Shown here: one piece after another, positions 44,877 through 56,468 of the stretch | Numbering within the stretch: the stretch's first letter is position 1 | Layout of the letters: each line of letters begins with the position of its first letter | Source: Thinopyrum elongatum | Taxonomy: Eukaryota > Streptophyta > Magnoliopsida > Poales > Poaceae | Reading direction: 5' to 3' | Assembly: GCA_011799875.1 (NCBI GenBank) | Contig: CM022302.1 | Coordinates: forward strand, 96,675,494 to 96,739,493 | DNA: 64,000 nt | Made by a program: the position numbers and the translations under genes | The notes under the pieces: model-generated | What the model was told of the DNA's origin: nothing | What the model saw: only the letters and a program-made list of their open reading frames with translations | Database searches by the model: none

Positions 44877-47702
44877 AGTGGATAATGGAGAGTGGATGCA
44901 CTAACCACATGACTGGTGATCGAAGTCTTATCATGGATTCAACCCTACGTCCATCCACTAAAAGCCACATCACGTTCGCTGACACTGGTAAAAGCAAGGT
45001 ATTGGGCCTAGGTAGAGTTGCAATCTCAAAGGATCAACACATGGATAAAGTGATGCTTGTTGAATCCCTTGGATTCAACTTAATGTCTGTCTCAATGCTT
45101 TGTGATCTAAACATAATTGTGATATTTGGAAAATATCGTTGCCTGGTGCTTATGGAAACTGACAAATCTCTAGTCTTCGAAGGTTATCGAAGAGGTGATC
45201 TGTATATGGTAGATTTCTCCGCAGGACCACAGCTTGCCGTATGTCTTCTAGCAAAAGCTTCAGAGTGTTGGCTTTGGCATCGAAGGCTAGGACATGCGGG
45301 CATGAGGAACTTGCACACTCTCGTGAAGAAGAAGCATATCATTGACATCGAGGGCATCAAGTTAAAGAAGGATCATCTATGTGGTGCTTGTGAAGACGGG
45401 AAGATGACTAGGGCCAAGCATCCCTCGAAGACAATCATGACTACATCACACCCCTTCGAGCTGCTACACATGGACTTATTTGGACCCACTCACTACTCTA
45501 CCCTTACTACCACTGCACATCTTTATGGCTTCGTTATTGTTGATGATTACTCAAGATACACCTGGGTGCACATAATTCTCTATAAGACTGAAGTGCAGGA
45601 TGTCTTCAGACGCTTCGCCAGCCATGCCATGACCAATTATGGCATCAAGATCAAGCACATCAGGAGTTACAATGGCACGGAATTCAAGAACACTGGCCTT
45701 GACACTTATCTTGATACACTGGGCATCACTCATGAGCTCTCTGCTCCATACACACTTCAGTAGAATGGCGTTGTGGAGCGAAAGAACATAACCCTCATTG
45801 AGATGGCACGTACAATGCTTGATAAGTACAAGACTCCAAGAAAGTTCTAGCCTGAAGCCATTGACACTGCTTGCCACATCATCAACATAGTTTATCTTCA
45901 TAAGTTCTTCAAGAAGACATCCTATGAACTGCTCACTGGCAAGAGGCCAAACGTTAGCTATTTCAAAGTCTTCAGATCCAAATTTGCACCGAAAGCACAT
46001 GAAGATTTTATGCTTGGGTATGGAAAGGATTCGCACACCTACAGAGTCTTCAACCTCTTTCACTATAAAGTGGTTGAAACTGTAGATGTGCGTTTCGATG
46101 AGACTAATGGCTCGCAAAGAGAGCACCTGCCAAATGTGCTAGATGAAGCTTCTCCTAGTGAATCTATCAAGCTAATGGGTACTGGAGAAATCATACCCAC
46201 CGAGGAACAGGCTGAAGAGGAAATCATTATCTCAGCACCTAATCAACATGAAGACAATGCTCAGTCTGAAGACAATGCTGATGATGAAGAAAACAATCAG
46301 CAAGAGCAAAGTCTTCGCCCTGTTCATCCTCGTGTGGCAAATGAAGTTCAGATTGAGAAGATAATTGATAGTATCAATGCACCTGGTCCTCTTACTCGAT
46401 CAAGAGCTACGCAACTAGCAAATTTCTGTGGACACTTTGCATTTGTCTCAATATCTGAACCCAAGAAAGTTGATGAAGCCTTCATGGAACCTGAATGGAT
46501 TCAAGCTATGCAGGAAGAGCTTCAAGAATTTGAGCTGAACAATGTCTGGGAGCTAGTCAAACGTCCTGATCCTCGCAAGCACAATATTATTGGCACCAAA
46601 TGGATCTATCGCAACAAGCAAGATAAGCATGGTCTAGTTGTCAGAAACAAAGCTCGTCTCGTTGCCCAAGGCTACACACAAGTGGAAGGAATTGACTTCG
46701 ATTAAACCTTTGCTCCTGTGGCTAGGCTTGAAGCCATTCGTATACTGCTAGCTTACGCTAACCACAATAACATTCTTCTGTATCAAATGGATGTGAAGAG
46801 TGCCTTCCTCAACGGCAATATTGAAGAAGAAGAGTATGTAGCTCAACCCCCTGGTTTTGAAGATCCAAAGCATCCTGATATGGTCTACAAACTCAACAAG
46901 GCACTGTATGGCCTCAAACAAGCACCTTGTGCTTGGTATGATACACTCAAGGACTTCCTGAAGAGCAAAGGATTCAAACCTGGTTCTCTAGATCCCACTC
47001 TCTTCACGAAGACATATGATGGGGAACTGTTTGTATGCCAAATCTATGTGGATGACATTATCTTTGGCTGCACTGATAAGAGATACAGTGATGAGTTTGG
47101 GCATATGATGCAAGAGCAATATCAGATGTCCATGATGGGAGAGCTGAAATTCTTTCTTGGTATTCAAATCCATCAACAGAGAAATGGCATCTCCATATCA
47201 CAAGAAAAATACCTCAAAGATTGCCTAAAGAAGTTTGGAATGCAAGACTGCAAAGGGTACACGATGCCAATGCCAACCAAAGGCCAATTGGGCCCCGACG
47301 ACAATGGTAAAGAGTTTGATCAAAAGGTATACCGCTCCATGATTGGTTCTTTATTGTACTTATGTGCATCTAGGCCAGATATAATGCTTAGCGTTTGCAT
47401 GTGTGCCCGATTCCAAGCGGCACCAAAGGAATCGCATCACCTCGCGGTGAAGCGAATTCTTTGATATTTGGCTCACACCCCAACGCTAGGATTATGGTAT
47501 CCAAAGGGCTCAGAGTTTGATCTAGTTGGATTCTCAGATGTTGATTATGCTGGTGACAAGGTTGATCGCAAGTCCACATCAAGCACATGTCACTTTCTTG
47601 GACGATTTCTTGTCTGTTGGTCTTCAAAGAAGCAGAACTGTGTATCACTCTCCACTACTGCATCTGAATACATTGCTGCTGTATCTTGCTGCGCTCAGCT
47701 TC
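44877..47702 (+). pseudogene. SIRE/Maximus-like PR-integrase-RT-RNase H, broken
   Basis: The protease remnant WIMESGCTNHMTGD opens the frame, then GAG-pre-integrase (WLWHRRLGHAGMRNL) and the integrase core (LLHMDLFGP). In the core the second catalytic Asp is replaced by Tyr (RSYNGTEF, codon 45668-45670). Stops follow at 45761 (expected Gln before NGVVERKN) and about 45848 (expected Trp). RT shows WELVKRPD, TKWIYRNK, a TAA at 46703, MDVKSAFLNG and YVDD at 47045-47056. RNase H has a TGA at 47462 (expected Arg) and reaches SEYIAAVSCCAQL, where the CACTA insertion starts. The last part of RNase H is missing from the window. Confidence 0.92.
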
Positions 47703-47732
47703 CACTACAACAAAATTGACATACTATGACGA
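47703..47732 (+). repeat. CACTA left terminal inverted repeat
   Basis: Starts CACTACAACA and shares TACTATGACGA with the right end. It is repeated almost identically at 53733. Confidence 0.85.
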
Positions 47733-49927
47733 AAATCCTTGTGACGATGGTGGACAACGTCACCAAAATGCCTAATGTGGGACGTTCTCGTCGGTGGCGT
47801 CACCAATTAACGCAAATTGGTGACGTTAGACGTCACTGGAATGCCTCGGCCTTTCAGCACACCTGGTTGCCAATTTCTGTGACGGTTTGGTATTTTGCAT
47901 GATGAACTTGCTAGAGTCACCGAATACTACAAATGTGTGACGATCATTTTTTTGTCATGTAGCGTCTAGCAGTGGGACCGGCCATAGCTAGTTCATGGGT
48001 TATTGAGAGGTAGGAGCCATGCGTTGGTTTTGGCAGTGGGACCCGCCATCATTTTTTCAAAGCCTATTGAGCATTGTAATTATTTTGTTCTATCTAATAT
48101 ATGTAGGTAGTGGCCATGAAAATACTTATGACTATTATATTCTTAAAAAGGGAAAACCTTGTTTAGTTCTTTTTTAGATGGTTATTTTGTTCTTTCTAAT
48201 ATAAATAGGTAGTGGCTTGACAAAAAAAATTAATCGGGCATTAAAAATATAAATTTTAACACAAACTTTTTGTTCGGCAGTGTCTATGCGAAAAACTTCA
48301 ATTGGGCGCTCGTGAGCTAATTTTGTTAAAATGGAAATAGGAGAGTCAATGGCATCTTACTTTTTTATTCTTATTTATAAACAGAATGGGCAAAGAACTT
48401 GAATGGGGCGCTGGTGAGGTCATGTTGTTTCATTCTATCTATAAAAACTTAAATGAATTACATAATATTAAGTGGAAATTAAATTCTGAAAATAAACCAT
48501 CTCCTCACCAAAAAAAACTATTTTCCCTCCACCCATGTACTCTTTTCCCTCCGCTTTATTTTTTTTTCCCGCATCCACACAGTGTCCCCACCCGTCAAAG
48601 ACCCAGCCAAAATTTATCCTTCTATTTCGCCCACGAAGAGGCACTGCTAAAAGCCACCGCCCACCCCGGCATTTTTTCGCCAGATTCAATCGACTCTCCT
48701 ATACCCCACAGCTGCAGCGATCAGGGCCGGCAGATTGGGAGTGGCCGCCCGCTGCCCGAGCTAGGATCCACCACACAACTATCCCCGTGAGCACTCCGCT
48801 CTATCCCCCCTGATTGCAATGACCTGCGACGGCGGATTGGAGGAGGCCGCCCGACCGGCCGAGCTTAGATCCACTACATCAACCAGCGACAGCGGATTGG
48901 AGGAGGCCGCCCCACCCGTCTCTCTTTCCCCACCGATTGCAGCGACCGGCGATGGCTGATGGTAATTTTCTCATCCCGCCCTCCTCATCCGGCAAGCTCT
49001 AGACGTAAGGGATCACCATGGAAGGGATTTGGGGGAGAAAACCACACGCGATCGTGTACATCTCTGAATACAACGACCATGTGGCAAATCTAGTAGCTCT
49101 GTAAGATTTACTCGGCCTTCATTCAGTTGTCGTGAGATTTCCTATAACTCAACGACCATGTGGCTTCCCTGTTTGTGGTTCTGCTACCCCATAAATAGTC
49201 CTTGCCTAGGATCGTCAAAACTTAATGTCTGCACTTGTTCTTGATACAATATATTACCATATGGAGTTCACAGTGTATGTTCTTTAGTTCAAATTCTGGA
49301 TAAAGACTGGGTCTGCACTTATTCCTATTCAAAACTGAATAAAGACTGAGTCTGCATTTGTTCGAAACTAAATAAAGGCCGAGTCTGCACTTGTTCTTGT
49401 TTAACTGAATTCTGGATGCTCCATATTTCCAAGTATGTTATTTATTTCGATTTGTTCTGCAACCCTCAAAAGCATCGTACAGTAGTGTCTTTGCCATCTC
49501 CAGGACTGTACGTAGAAAATCAGAGGCCCTGTGAAAATAAAAATTTAGGCCCCTACGTTGGAGTATAGTTTGTTAATCACTGCAATAGTATAATTTTCAT
49601 GTAGAATTCAGCACCAGATGCACAAATTCAAGAAAGAACAACAAACTGGATGTAGTAGTCTACTTATAAACTAGAGTAGTAATAAAAGAATAGGGTGCTG
49701 AGAACTCCCACAACCTTCAAAGTAGCATTGTAGTTGTAGATCATGCCAGACTACACGTAAAGCTCCAGTGGGTGATTGCTAGAGTACATGACCATAATCT
49801 GCTAGAGTAATGCATTGAGAGAGATAGTGGAGAGAGAAGTAGGAGGTGGCTTGGGCCTTGGGGTGCGATATTTCCATCATTTTTTACTCTGGCCATCTCA
49901 AATTAGACAAGCACCAATTCCAAGTTT
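47733..49927 (+). other. CACTA 5' subterminal and leader region
   Basis: Noncoding or leader DNA between the terminal repeat and the transposase exons, with subterminal gtgacg motifs to about 47970, an AT-rich part, and a GC-rich part at 48580-49010. The pieces gtctgcacttgttc and aataaagac recur at 49250-49400. An open frame at 48386 is not supported as a gene. The same 2.2 kb recurs at 53733-55957. Confidence 0.5.
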
Positions 49928-50216
49928 GAGTATAAAGGAACACATGAACTACTTGTTAGCAGCGCTGCTTGTTTATAACTGTTTTACACAATCTAGCCTT
50001 TTTTTGTCTACTAGCAATGAAAGCCAAGTTTCAAGAGATAAGTTAATGTAATCATGTACGTTACAAGTACTCCTCCAAACAAGTTTAAGCAGATTTGAGT
50101 CATCTAGTGTTGATAATGTAGGCTGGTAGATATTTTGGCAATTCATTAAGTTCACTCTCTGTCATCTTCTCCAGCTTCGGTTACTAAAATCATGCCACAA
50201 GCTTAGCTCGTAGCCT

Positions 50217-52894
50217 TGTATACCCTTGTGCCTCTAATGCGCAACCGACACAAAAGGCACAAGGAGATGATGATCGCAGTGACTCAGAGTATGAACCAGA
50301 TGCTGAAGACGAGGCCCATGTAGAGGAAGAGGATTTGAGAGATGAAGAGGAGGTCGCTCTTGCTAAGTCCAAAGCAATGGTAATATATCATTCAGACTTA
50401 AATCTTAAATAATATGTACAATGTTGATTCACTGGCTTAAATTTCCCTTGCTTGTATCATGTGTATGTCATTGTGAACTATAAGTATCACAAATAATTGA
50501 CTCAGAGATTGATTCACATATTCTATCCCTTCACTTTTCCTAATTAATCTAGATGATTATATCTCTGTTCACTTCATTCCTATTGAACCTGTGCTGACAT
50601 TGCATAAGTTAGTGTTGATTCACTGCCTTATTTTACTCACTTGTTTGACCCAGCCACCTGAAGATTCTACCATGCCAAAAACGAAAAAGCATGTCAGATC
50701 CAAAAATAGTGCAGCTGCTACCTCAAGAATAACAAGATCTAGGGCTACCACAACAACTGAGTCAGTTGAAGCTACAAACCATCAAGAACAGTCTGCACCA
50801 AATCCAACAAACACATCAGCTCACCTAACTACTAAGGATAGCAACTCGCCTGACGCTGATTCAGGGGTACAAGGTTCTCAAGACATGATAGGCACATCCG
50901 GACAATCAGACAACATGATTACATTGCAAGGCCAAGGTGTATGCAACATCATTGCTTCACACCATTTATTTTCCACTTGAAATTGTAACCTTCTAATTTA
51001 TCTGCCGGCTTGTGATGTAGATGCATTAGCATGCTCCACTGGTCCAACTGATCCACGACCATCAAGGAGAGGTCATCGACGTAGACCAACCATGGGGCAT
51101 GGGCTTTAGGAGTATGCAAACAGAAATGGAGGAAGATGCGTATTGATTTTACAGTGGGGAAAGTGAGACCTATAAACCCAGTCCAAATAGCAAAGATTTC
51201 TTCTGAGTGTGGTATTCACATCAGGAGCAAAATGCATGTTGCTACGCACTGGAATGACTATGCCAAAAGCCCACTCAATCATGCTATTCCCTATGCTATT
51301 AAAGATATTATGGTGGGATAATTTCCTTCACTTTCATTCATGTGTGCACATGTTGCACAATCAATTTAGTGATATATCCTATATATGATTGGTATTTCAG
51401 ATTAACTTTGAGATGGAAAAGGATGACAAGGTTGGGAATGATGTATGCACAAAAGTAATCCAGAAAGGTGTTCGACAACAACGCTAAAGGCTAAAGAAGA
51501 AATACTTCAATGGTTATACTGATCAGGAAGCATTATCAAATAAGCCACCGAACATTACTCATGAGAATTGGACAAGCCTTGTCAATAAATGGTCTGATGA
51601 AAGAAACAAGGTTTGTAACAAGATACGCAACCAACAATAGTTTTTGCATTCACATCTACTGTACCATATGTAAATACTTATATTCATTTTATTTATATAG
51701 AAAATATGTCAAATGAATAAGGAAAATCGAGAAGCTATCGAGCATCACCAAAAGACTGGATCTATGTCCTATGTTGCCTATTTCAGCAAACTTGTAAGAA
51801 TTCCAAATATCTTACTTGTAGTCCTATGTCTATTGCATCTGGCCAATATATATGTAGTAGTAATGTTACAATTTCGTATATCTTGTAGAAAAAATGCAAG
51901 TACAATAATCAGGACCCAAGTCCCATTGAGTTTTTCAAAGACACCCATACAAACAGTAACACTGGTAGCATGAGCGAGCCGGCACTTCTAGCTCATGTAA
52001 GATTTCTTCCTCTATTGTTTCTGACTTGAAATAGATTCTCATATTGCTAGCATATGAACTTTTCCTTAGCATCAATGTTTTTCTTTATACTATAGAATGC
52101 GATGGAAAAGAAAAGGGAAACACAATGATAAGGTGAGCAGCCAGTATCCGATACAACGATTGTGGCTGAACTTCTAAAGGAAGAAAGCGCCCATAGCACA
52201 TTCCTTTCTAGCGTGGGGTATGCATCAAGATCCGGGAGGTCTGGGAGCTCTACTTCATCAGCCCAGATCTGAGTTCTAGAAGAAAGAATTGAACAGAAGG
52301 ATAGAGAGGCAAGAGATGTAAATGATAGGTAATTATCTTATTTCCTTTTCTGTTCTTGTTGTTTCTTTTTGCTTGCTTCTGTTTGCACAGTGCACTCATT
52401 GAAATGAACAAAAGTTCAACTAAGGAGTGCTTCTTTTAACCTGGGTTGTTGACTTGATATCCTTTTGGTGATGCTTCCTGTAATCAAGCTATTGGTTATG
52501 CATATTTTAAAACGTTATAAGTTATTCTTGGGTTTACTGTTTCATTGGCCCATCGGCATGCTTGCCTTGACATTTAATAATGTACTTCTCTATTTTAAAT
52601 TGCTACCCTTGTACCTTGTTATCTTGTCTGTTTTCATCTCATTACGATGCAACATTGTTGTGTTTTGTCATTTATAGGCATTGGGAGGAGTTAGCCGCAA
52701 GACTTGAAGCACAAGAGAGAGCATTTGAAGAGATACAAAAGAAGCAGCAAGAAGAATTGGAAGCTCTAAAGAAGAGCCATCAAGAGAAGAATGAAGCATG
52801 GGCAAAGAAGCAAAAGGAGACGGATAATCTGCTTGATTTTCTCTTGAGGGCTCAAGCAACTCTGCAGTCCCAGTCCCAACCTGATGGTTCATGA
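50217..52894 (+). pseudogene. Transposase_24-type CACTA gene, spliced and broken
   Basis: Exon-like blocks with GT/AG borders: up to 50379 (acidic, DSEYEPDAEDEAHVEEED), 50654-50936, 51021-51312 (WNDYAKSPLNHAIPYAIKD), 51401-51610 (ITHENWTSLVNKWSDERNK), 51701-51793 (NKENREAIEHHQKTGSMSY), 51889-51996 (DPSPIEFFKDTHT), 52096-52328 (IVAELLKEESAHSTFLSSVG) and 52678-52894 (coiled coil, ending SQPDGS). This is the order of the plant En/Spm second protein. Stops at about 51108, 51486, 52126 and 52270, and a frameshift near 51133, disable it. The first exon start is uncertain. The RNase-H-fold main transposase (TnpD-like) is not seen. Confidence 0.82.
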
Positions 52895-53530
52895 ATGCCA
52901 TCCTTACATTGCAATCATCAGGACAACATATGTGGTCTTTAGTTAATACTAGTTTTCATCTTATCTATTGTCTGTGTCAAACTTGAGTCAGTTTTTTACC
53001 GTCATTTTTGTTTACAGAATGATTTGGCTTGGCTGAGACAATTTCATATATAATATGATTGGTCTTTGATATAAATTTATGATGTGAATTTTCTCTTTAA
53101 CTTTTTTATATAATCTTATGTGATGTGATGTGAACTAAATACTTATTTTCATCGTAATTTAGATTAGAAAGAAAGTAAATATATTTTGATGGCGTCATCT
53201 TCATCCATAATAATAGTGGCACTACTAGTGGTATAGCCGCTTGGGTGTTGACGTGGCACAAAGTTAGTGACGTTGCCTCGTCACCAAATATGGTACAATA
53301 CGGCATATTTTCTCCTAACATGTGACATTAATTGACCGTCATGGAAATAACAAGTCGATGACGTTCTATATAATGTCACTGAAGGTCCCAATTTCGATGA
53401 AGTTTTTGCGCGTGCGCCGTCACTAGGAGTAATCTGTGACGGGGATTCTGTGACAATGCTTGTGACACTCATAAAATGTCATCGGGGGGTAATTTGTGAC
53501 GTTATTAGCTATTTGATGACATTTTTTAGC

Positions 53531-53560
53531 TCGTCATAGTAGGCCCAATCTTTTGTAGTG
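53531..53560 (-). repeat. CACTA right terminal inverted repeat
   Basis: On the minus strand CACTACAAAAGATTGGGCC..., with the shared TACTATGACGA. The adjoining 300 bp hold many gtgacg/cgtcac motifs. Confidence 0.85.
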
Positions 53561-53732
53561 CCTAGCGCCACCGCTAGCATCAGTCGTCGCCGGAGATGAA
53601 GTGCTTCGCTGCCGCGACCTCTCTGACGTCGTCTTCACGCCGGCTGCGGACATCGTCTTCTCCGCCGCCGCCATAGGTGTCTTCCGCCGCCAAGTTAGGG
53701 CGCGGGAGATTGAACTGCTCGGCCTCTCCACT
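53561..53732. other. 172-bp GC-rich segment between two CACTA copies
   Basis: It resembles neither the CACTA element nor the surrounding SIRE/Maximus element. It is GC-rich and gene-like in composition, with an open minus-strand frame (RALTWRRKTPMAAAEKT). It may be a captured fragment of host DNA. No homologue recognised. Confidence 0.5.
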
Positions 53733-55957
53733 CACTACAACAAAATTGACATACTGTGACAAAAATCCTTGTGACGATGGTGGACAACATCACCAAAATG
53801 CCTAATGCGGGACGTACTCGTTGGTGGCGTCACCAATTACCGCAAATTGGTGACGTTAGATGTCACTGGAATGCCTCGGCCTTTCAGCACACCTGGTTGC
53901 CAATTTCTGTGATGGTTTGGTATTTTGCATGACGAACTTGCTAGAGTCACCGAATACTACAAATGTGTGACGATCATTTTTTTGTCATGTAGCGTCTAGC
54001 AGTGGGACCGGCCATAGCTAGTTCACGGGTTATTGAGAGGTAGGAGCCATGCGTTGGTTTTGGCAGTGGGACCCGCCATCATTTTTTCAAAGCCTATTGA
54101 GCTTTGTAATTATTTTGTTATATCTAATATATGTAGGTAGTGGCCATGAAAATACTTATGACTATTATATTCTTAAAAAGGGAAAACCTTGTTTAGTTCT
54201 TTCTTTAGATGGTTATTTTGTTCTTTCTAATATAAATAGGTAGTGGCTTGACAAAAAAATTAATCGGGCATTAAAAATATAAATTTTAACACAAACTTTT
54301 TGTTCGGCAGTGTCTATGCAAAAAACTTCAATTGGGCGCTCGTGAGCTAATTTTTTTTAAATGGAAATAGGAGAGTCAATGGCATCTTACTTTTTTATTC
54401 TTATCTATAAACATAATGGGCAAAGAACTTGAATGGGGCGCTGGTGAGGTTATGTTGTTTCGTTCTATCTATAAAAACTTTAATGAATTACATAATATTA
54501 AGTGGAAATTAAATTCTGAAAATAAACCATCTCCTGGCAAAAAAAACTGTTTCCCCTCCACCCATGTACTCTTTTCCCTCTGCTTCTTTATTTTTTTCCT
54601 GCATCCACACAGTGTCCCCACCCGTCAAAGACCCAGCCAAAATTTATCCTTCTATTTCGCCCGTGAAGAGGCACTACTAAAAGCCACCACCCACCGTGGC
54701 ATTTTTTTGCCAGATTCAACCGACTCTCCTATATCCCATGACTGCGGCGATCAGGGCCGGCAGATTGGGAGTGGCCGCCCGCCGCCCGAGCTAGGATCCA
54801 GCACACAACTATCCCCGCGAGCACTCCACTCTATCCCCCCTGATTGCAACGACCTGCGACGGCGTACTGGAGGAGGCCGCCCGACCGACCGAGCTTAGAT
54901 CCACTACATCAACCAGCGACAGTGGATTGGAGGAGGCCGCCCCACCCGTCTCTCTTTCCCCACCGATTGCAGCGACTGGCGATGGCTGACGGTAATTTTC
55001 TCATCCCGCCCTCCTCATCCGGCAAGCTCTAGATGTAAGGGATCACCATGGAAGGGATTTGGGGGAGAAAACCACACGCAGTCGTGTACATCTGTGAATA
55101 CAACGACCATGTGGCAAATCCAGTAGCTCTGTAAGATTTACTCGGTCTTCATTCAGTTGTCATGAGATTTCCTATAATTCAACGACCATGTGGCTTCCCT
55201 GTTTGTGGTTCTGCTACCACATAAATAGTCCTTGCCTAGGATCGTCAAAACTTAATGTCTGCACTTGTTCTTGATACAATATATTACCATATGGAGTTCA
55301 CAGTGTATGTTCTTTAGTTCAAATTCTGGGTAAAGACTGAGTCTGCACTTGTTCCTGTTCAAAACTGAATAAAGACTGAGTCTGCGCTTGTTCGAAACTG
55401 AATAAAGACCGAGTCTGCACTTGTTCTTGTTTAACTGAATTCTGGATGCTCCATATTTCCAAGTATGTTATTTATTTTGATCTGTTCTGCAACCCTCAAA
55501 ATCATCGTACAGTAATGTCTTTGCCATCTCCAGGACTGTACGTAGAAAATCAGAGGCCCTGTGTAAATAAAAATTTAGGCCCCTACGTTGGAGTATAGTT
55601 TGTTAATCACTGCAACAGTATAATTTTCATGTAGAATTCAGCACCAGATGCACAAATTCAAGAAAGAACAACAAACTGGATGTAGTAGTCTACTTATAAA
55701 CTGGAGTAGTAATAAAAGAATAGGGTGCTGAGAACTCCCACAGCCTTCAAAGTAGCATTGTAGTTGTAGATCATGCAAGGCTACACGTAAAGCTCCAGTG
55801 GGTGATTGCTAGAGTACATGACCATAATCTGCTAGAGTAATGCATTGAGAGAGATATTGGAGACAGAAGTAGGAGGTGGCTTGGGCCCTGGGGTGCAATA
55901 TTTCCATCATTTTTTACTCTGGCCATCTCAAATTAGACAAGCATCAATTCCAAGTTT
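53733..55957 (+). mobile_element. Second CACTA copy, 3'-truncated
   Basis: A 2225-bp stretch collinear and of equal length with 47703-49927, differing by a few percent. It begins with the CACTACAACA end and stops mid-leader at 55957, where SIRE/Maximus post-pol sequence resumes. Left flanking triplet act. It has no transposase exons. Confidence 0.9.
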
Positions 55958-56468
55958 AACTGAAGTACTTCTCGTCTAGCAGTTCGTCGTGCGGTAAATA
56001 AGAACTCTCTTTTTACACTTTATTTGATCCATTGAACTGTCCACATCTTCCAAAAGTTGTTTCTACACTTCCAAATCTAAATCTTTCTATTTTTACATCT
56101 CATACCTTGCAAGTATATTCACTTATGCATCACAACTAGTTAGATTCCTCACTTGTACTTATTCATGGATTCGTACAAATCTGGAACCAACTCACATCGA
56201 TAAGTGAATGTCTTCGCACTATGAGGTCAATGTCTTCAAACTGATTTATCTTCAAAATCTTCTGAGAATGCATATGACCTCTTCCCCTTCCCTCGCATCT
56301 CTAATGCTGTCACAGGTACATGTCCGTGGGAGAATCCCTTGGTTCTCATATAGTCTGCATTCATTTGCAGAGTTCTTACAGCATCACATTGAATCACTTG
56401 AAGCCAGCTCCTGTCTAACCAGCCATCTGAAGCCAAACACTTTCGTGAAGCCTTTCCATCTGAATCCC
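55958..56468 (+). other. SIRE/Maximus post-pol spacer
   Basis: AT-rich DNA with no convincing gene, between the CACTA truncation point and ORF2. The last part of RNase H expected upstream of it is missing, so a deletion spans the 55957/55958 border. Confidence 0.5.

Larger units (their letters stand above)
47703..53560 (+). mobile_element. Complete CACTA (En/Spm-type) transposon
   Basis: The terminal inverted repeats CACTACAACAAAATTG... (47703-47732) and its counterpart on the minus strand from 53560 (CACTACAAAAGATTGG...) match at about 24 of 30 positions, including TACTATGACGA. Subterminal regions are dense in gtgacg/cgtcac motifs, as expected for transposase-binding repeats. The interior carries a Transposase_24-type gene. 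The flanking triplets (ttc on the left, cct on the right) do not match, so no 3-bp TSD is seen. It lies in the SIRE/Maximus RNase H. Confidence 0.88.

Noticed and set aside
48386..48790. Open frame beginning MGKELEWGAGEV, also present at 54416
   Set aside because: Shared only because the CACTA leader is duplicated. The two copies diverge by frameshift in the reading frame and the region has no coding signal beyond the first codons.
47703..53560. 3-bp TSD for the complete CACTA copy
   Set aside because: Left flank ttc and right flank cct do not match; no TSD claimed.
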